12,258 nucleotides of DNA from Merdiplasma sp045118075. GTDB lineage: Bacteria; Bacillota; Clostridia; Lachnospirales; Lachnospiraceae. Both the position numbers and the translations under genes were made by a program. Every line of letters begins with the position of its first letter. Position 1 is the stretch's first letter. Shown in pieces: positions 11,900 through 12,258 of the stretch. The stretch spans positions 1-12,258 of the forward strand of contig JBGUOI010000063.1 of NCBI GenBank assembly GCA_045118075.1. Direction: 5' to 3'. Under the pieces are notes generated by a model. That model was not told the DNA's origin. It made no database searches and saw only the letters and a program-made list of their open reading frames with translations.

Positions 11900-12258
11900 A
11901 TGCCTAATCGCAAAAAACCTATCGAACTGAAGAAATCGCATATCCTGAAGATCCGCCTGGATGATATTCAATACGCTGCCATTCAGGAACTTGCCAGGGA
12001 AGCAGGAATGTGCATGACGGAATACATCCGCCACCAGGCTGTCTATGGGAAAGTGGAGATCCACAATCATATCGTGGCAGATTTTCCGAAGCTGGAGAAA
12101 CTGGCGCAGGAATTCTCAGCAATCGGGAACAACCTGAACCAACTGACCCGGTACTTCCACATGGGCGGATTGAAATCGAAGGCGATGACGGATGAGCTGA
12201 CCCGCTGCATCAATGAGATCATGCGGATGCGGAAAGACGTGATGGAAATGGCAGGTGA
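11900..12258 (+). CDS. mobC: MobC-type relaxosome protein, 3' end cut by the window
   Basis: The ATG at 11900 follows GGAAGGAG by 6 nt, and the frame is open to the end (119 complete codons plus two bases). The N-terminus is basic (PNRKKPIELKKSHILKIRLDD), followed by a ribbon-helix-helix-like start: KIRLDDIQYAAIQELAREAG and TEYIRHQAVYGK. Residues about 65-100 hold the MobC hallmark: FSAIGNNLNQLTRYFHMGG, then a long helix (SKAMTDELTRCINEIMRMRKD). Known: MobC assists the relaxase in opening DNA at oriT. A relaxase gene is expected just beyond the window. It diverges from the 79-residue ORF and the xis-int genes. Confidence 0.88.
   Translation, partial: MPNRKKPIELKKSHILKIRLDDIQYAAIQELAREAGMCMTEYIRHQAVYGKVEIHNHIVADFPKLEKLAQEFSAIGNNLNQLTRYFHMGGLKSKAMTDELTRCINEIMRMRKDVMEMAG

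Noticed and set aside
11941..11947. TATCCTG, resembling the IncP-type nic site
   Set aside because: It is within the mobC coding sequence, has no adjacent inverted repeat of the expected kind, and a 7-base match is likely by chance.

Overview
The window looks like part of a conjugative or mobilizable element from a Clostridia-type Firmicute (Lachnospiraceae/Oscillospiraceae-like gut anaerobe). The reasons are the GGAGG ribosome binding sites, the moderate G+C coding DNA with A+T-rich control regions, and the gene content: RepA with an N-terminal initiator domain and a DUF6017-like tail, ParA/ParB, a Tn916-type integrase with a small excisionase, a MobC-type relaxosome protein and a CD1845-like membrane protein. 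This assignment rests on protein family resemblance and was not tested by any search.

Layout. (1) 1-2010, minus: a very large, unfinished protein (at least 670 residues) with an ImmA/IrrE-type zinc peptidase signature and a late helix-turn-helix. (2) 2011-2200: back-to-back sigma-A promoters whose two -35 boxes form a perfect inverted repeat. (3) 2201-3061, plus: a LexA/CI-like repressor (XRE domain plus self-cleaving S24 peptidase), followed by a terminator. (4) 3194-5003, plus: a Gram-positive LexA box, then a four-gene run (44-residue protein, zinc ribbon, YolD-like protein, radical-SAM-like DUF5131/Gp37-Gp68 protein) ending at a strong terminator. (5) 9099-5160, minus: a tight parA-parB-repA-HTH-membrane protein operon, the replication and partition module. 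(6) 9100-9583: a non-coding region of about 485 bp packed with 10-bp phased repeats, ATGTAC pairs and a minus-strand terminator. (7) 11403-9584, minus: excisionase, ribbon-helix-helix protein and tyrosine integrase. (8) 11588-11827, minus: a small unknown ORF. (9) 11900 to the end, plus: MobC, cut by the window edge and preceded by inverted repeats.

How the parts may work together. Int and Xis would move the element in and out of the chromosome. RepA, ParA and ParB would let the circular form replicate and segregate. MobC and a relaxase outside the window would start DNA transfer. The S24 repressor and the ImmA-like protein sit back to back like the immunity pair of ICEBs1-type elements, and a LexA box precedes the accessory operon, so DNA damage probably switches part of the element on.

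The most unusual DNA-level signals are four: a 23-bp iteron array inside repA that is out of phase with the reading frame; two large perfect palindromes exactly 102 bp apart in an apparent insertion within parA; two copies of a composite 51-bp repeat module beside the int 3' end; and the symmetrical divergent promoter pair. No rRNA, tRNA, CRISPR array or insertion sequence was seen.
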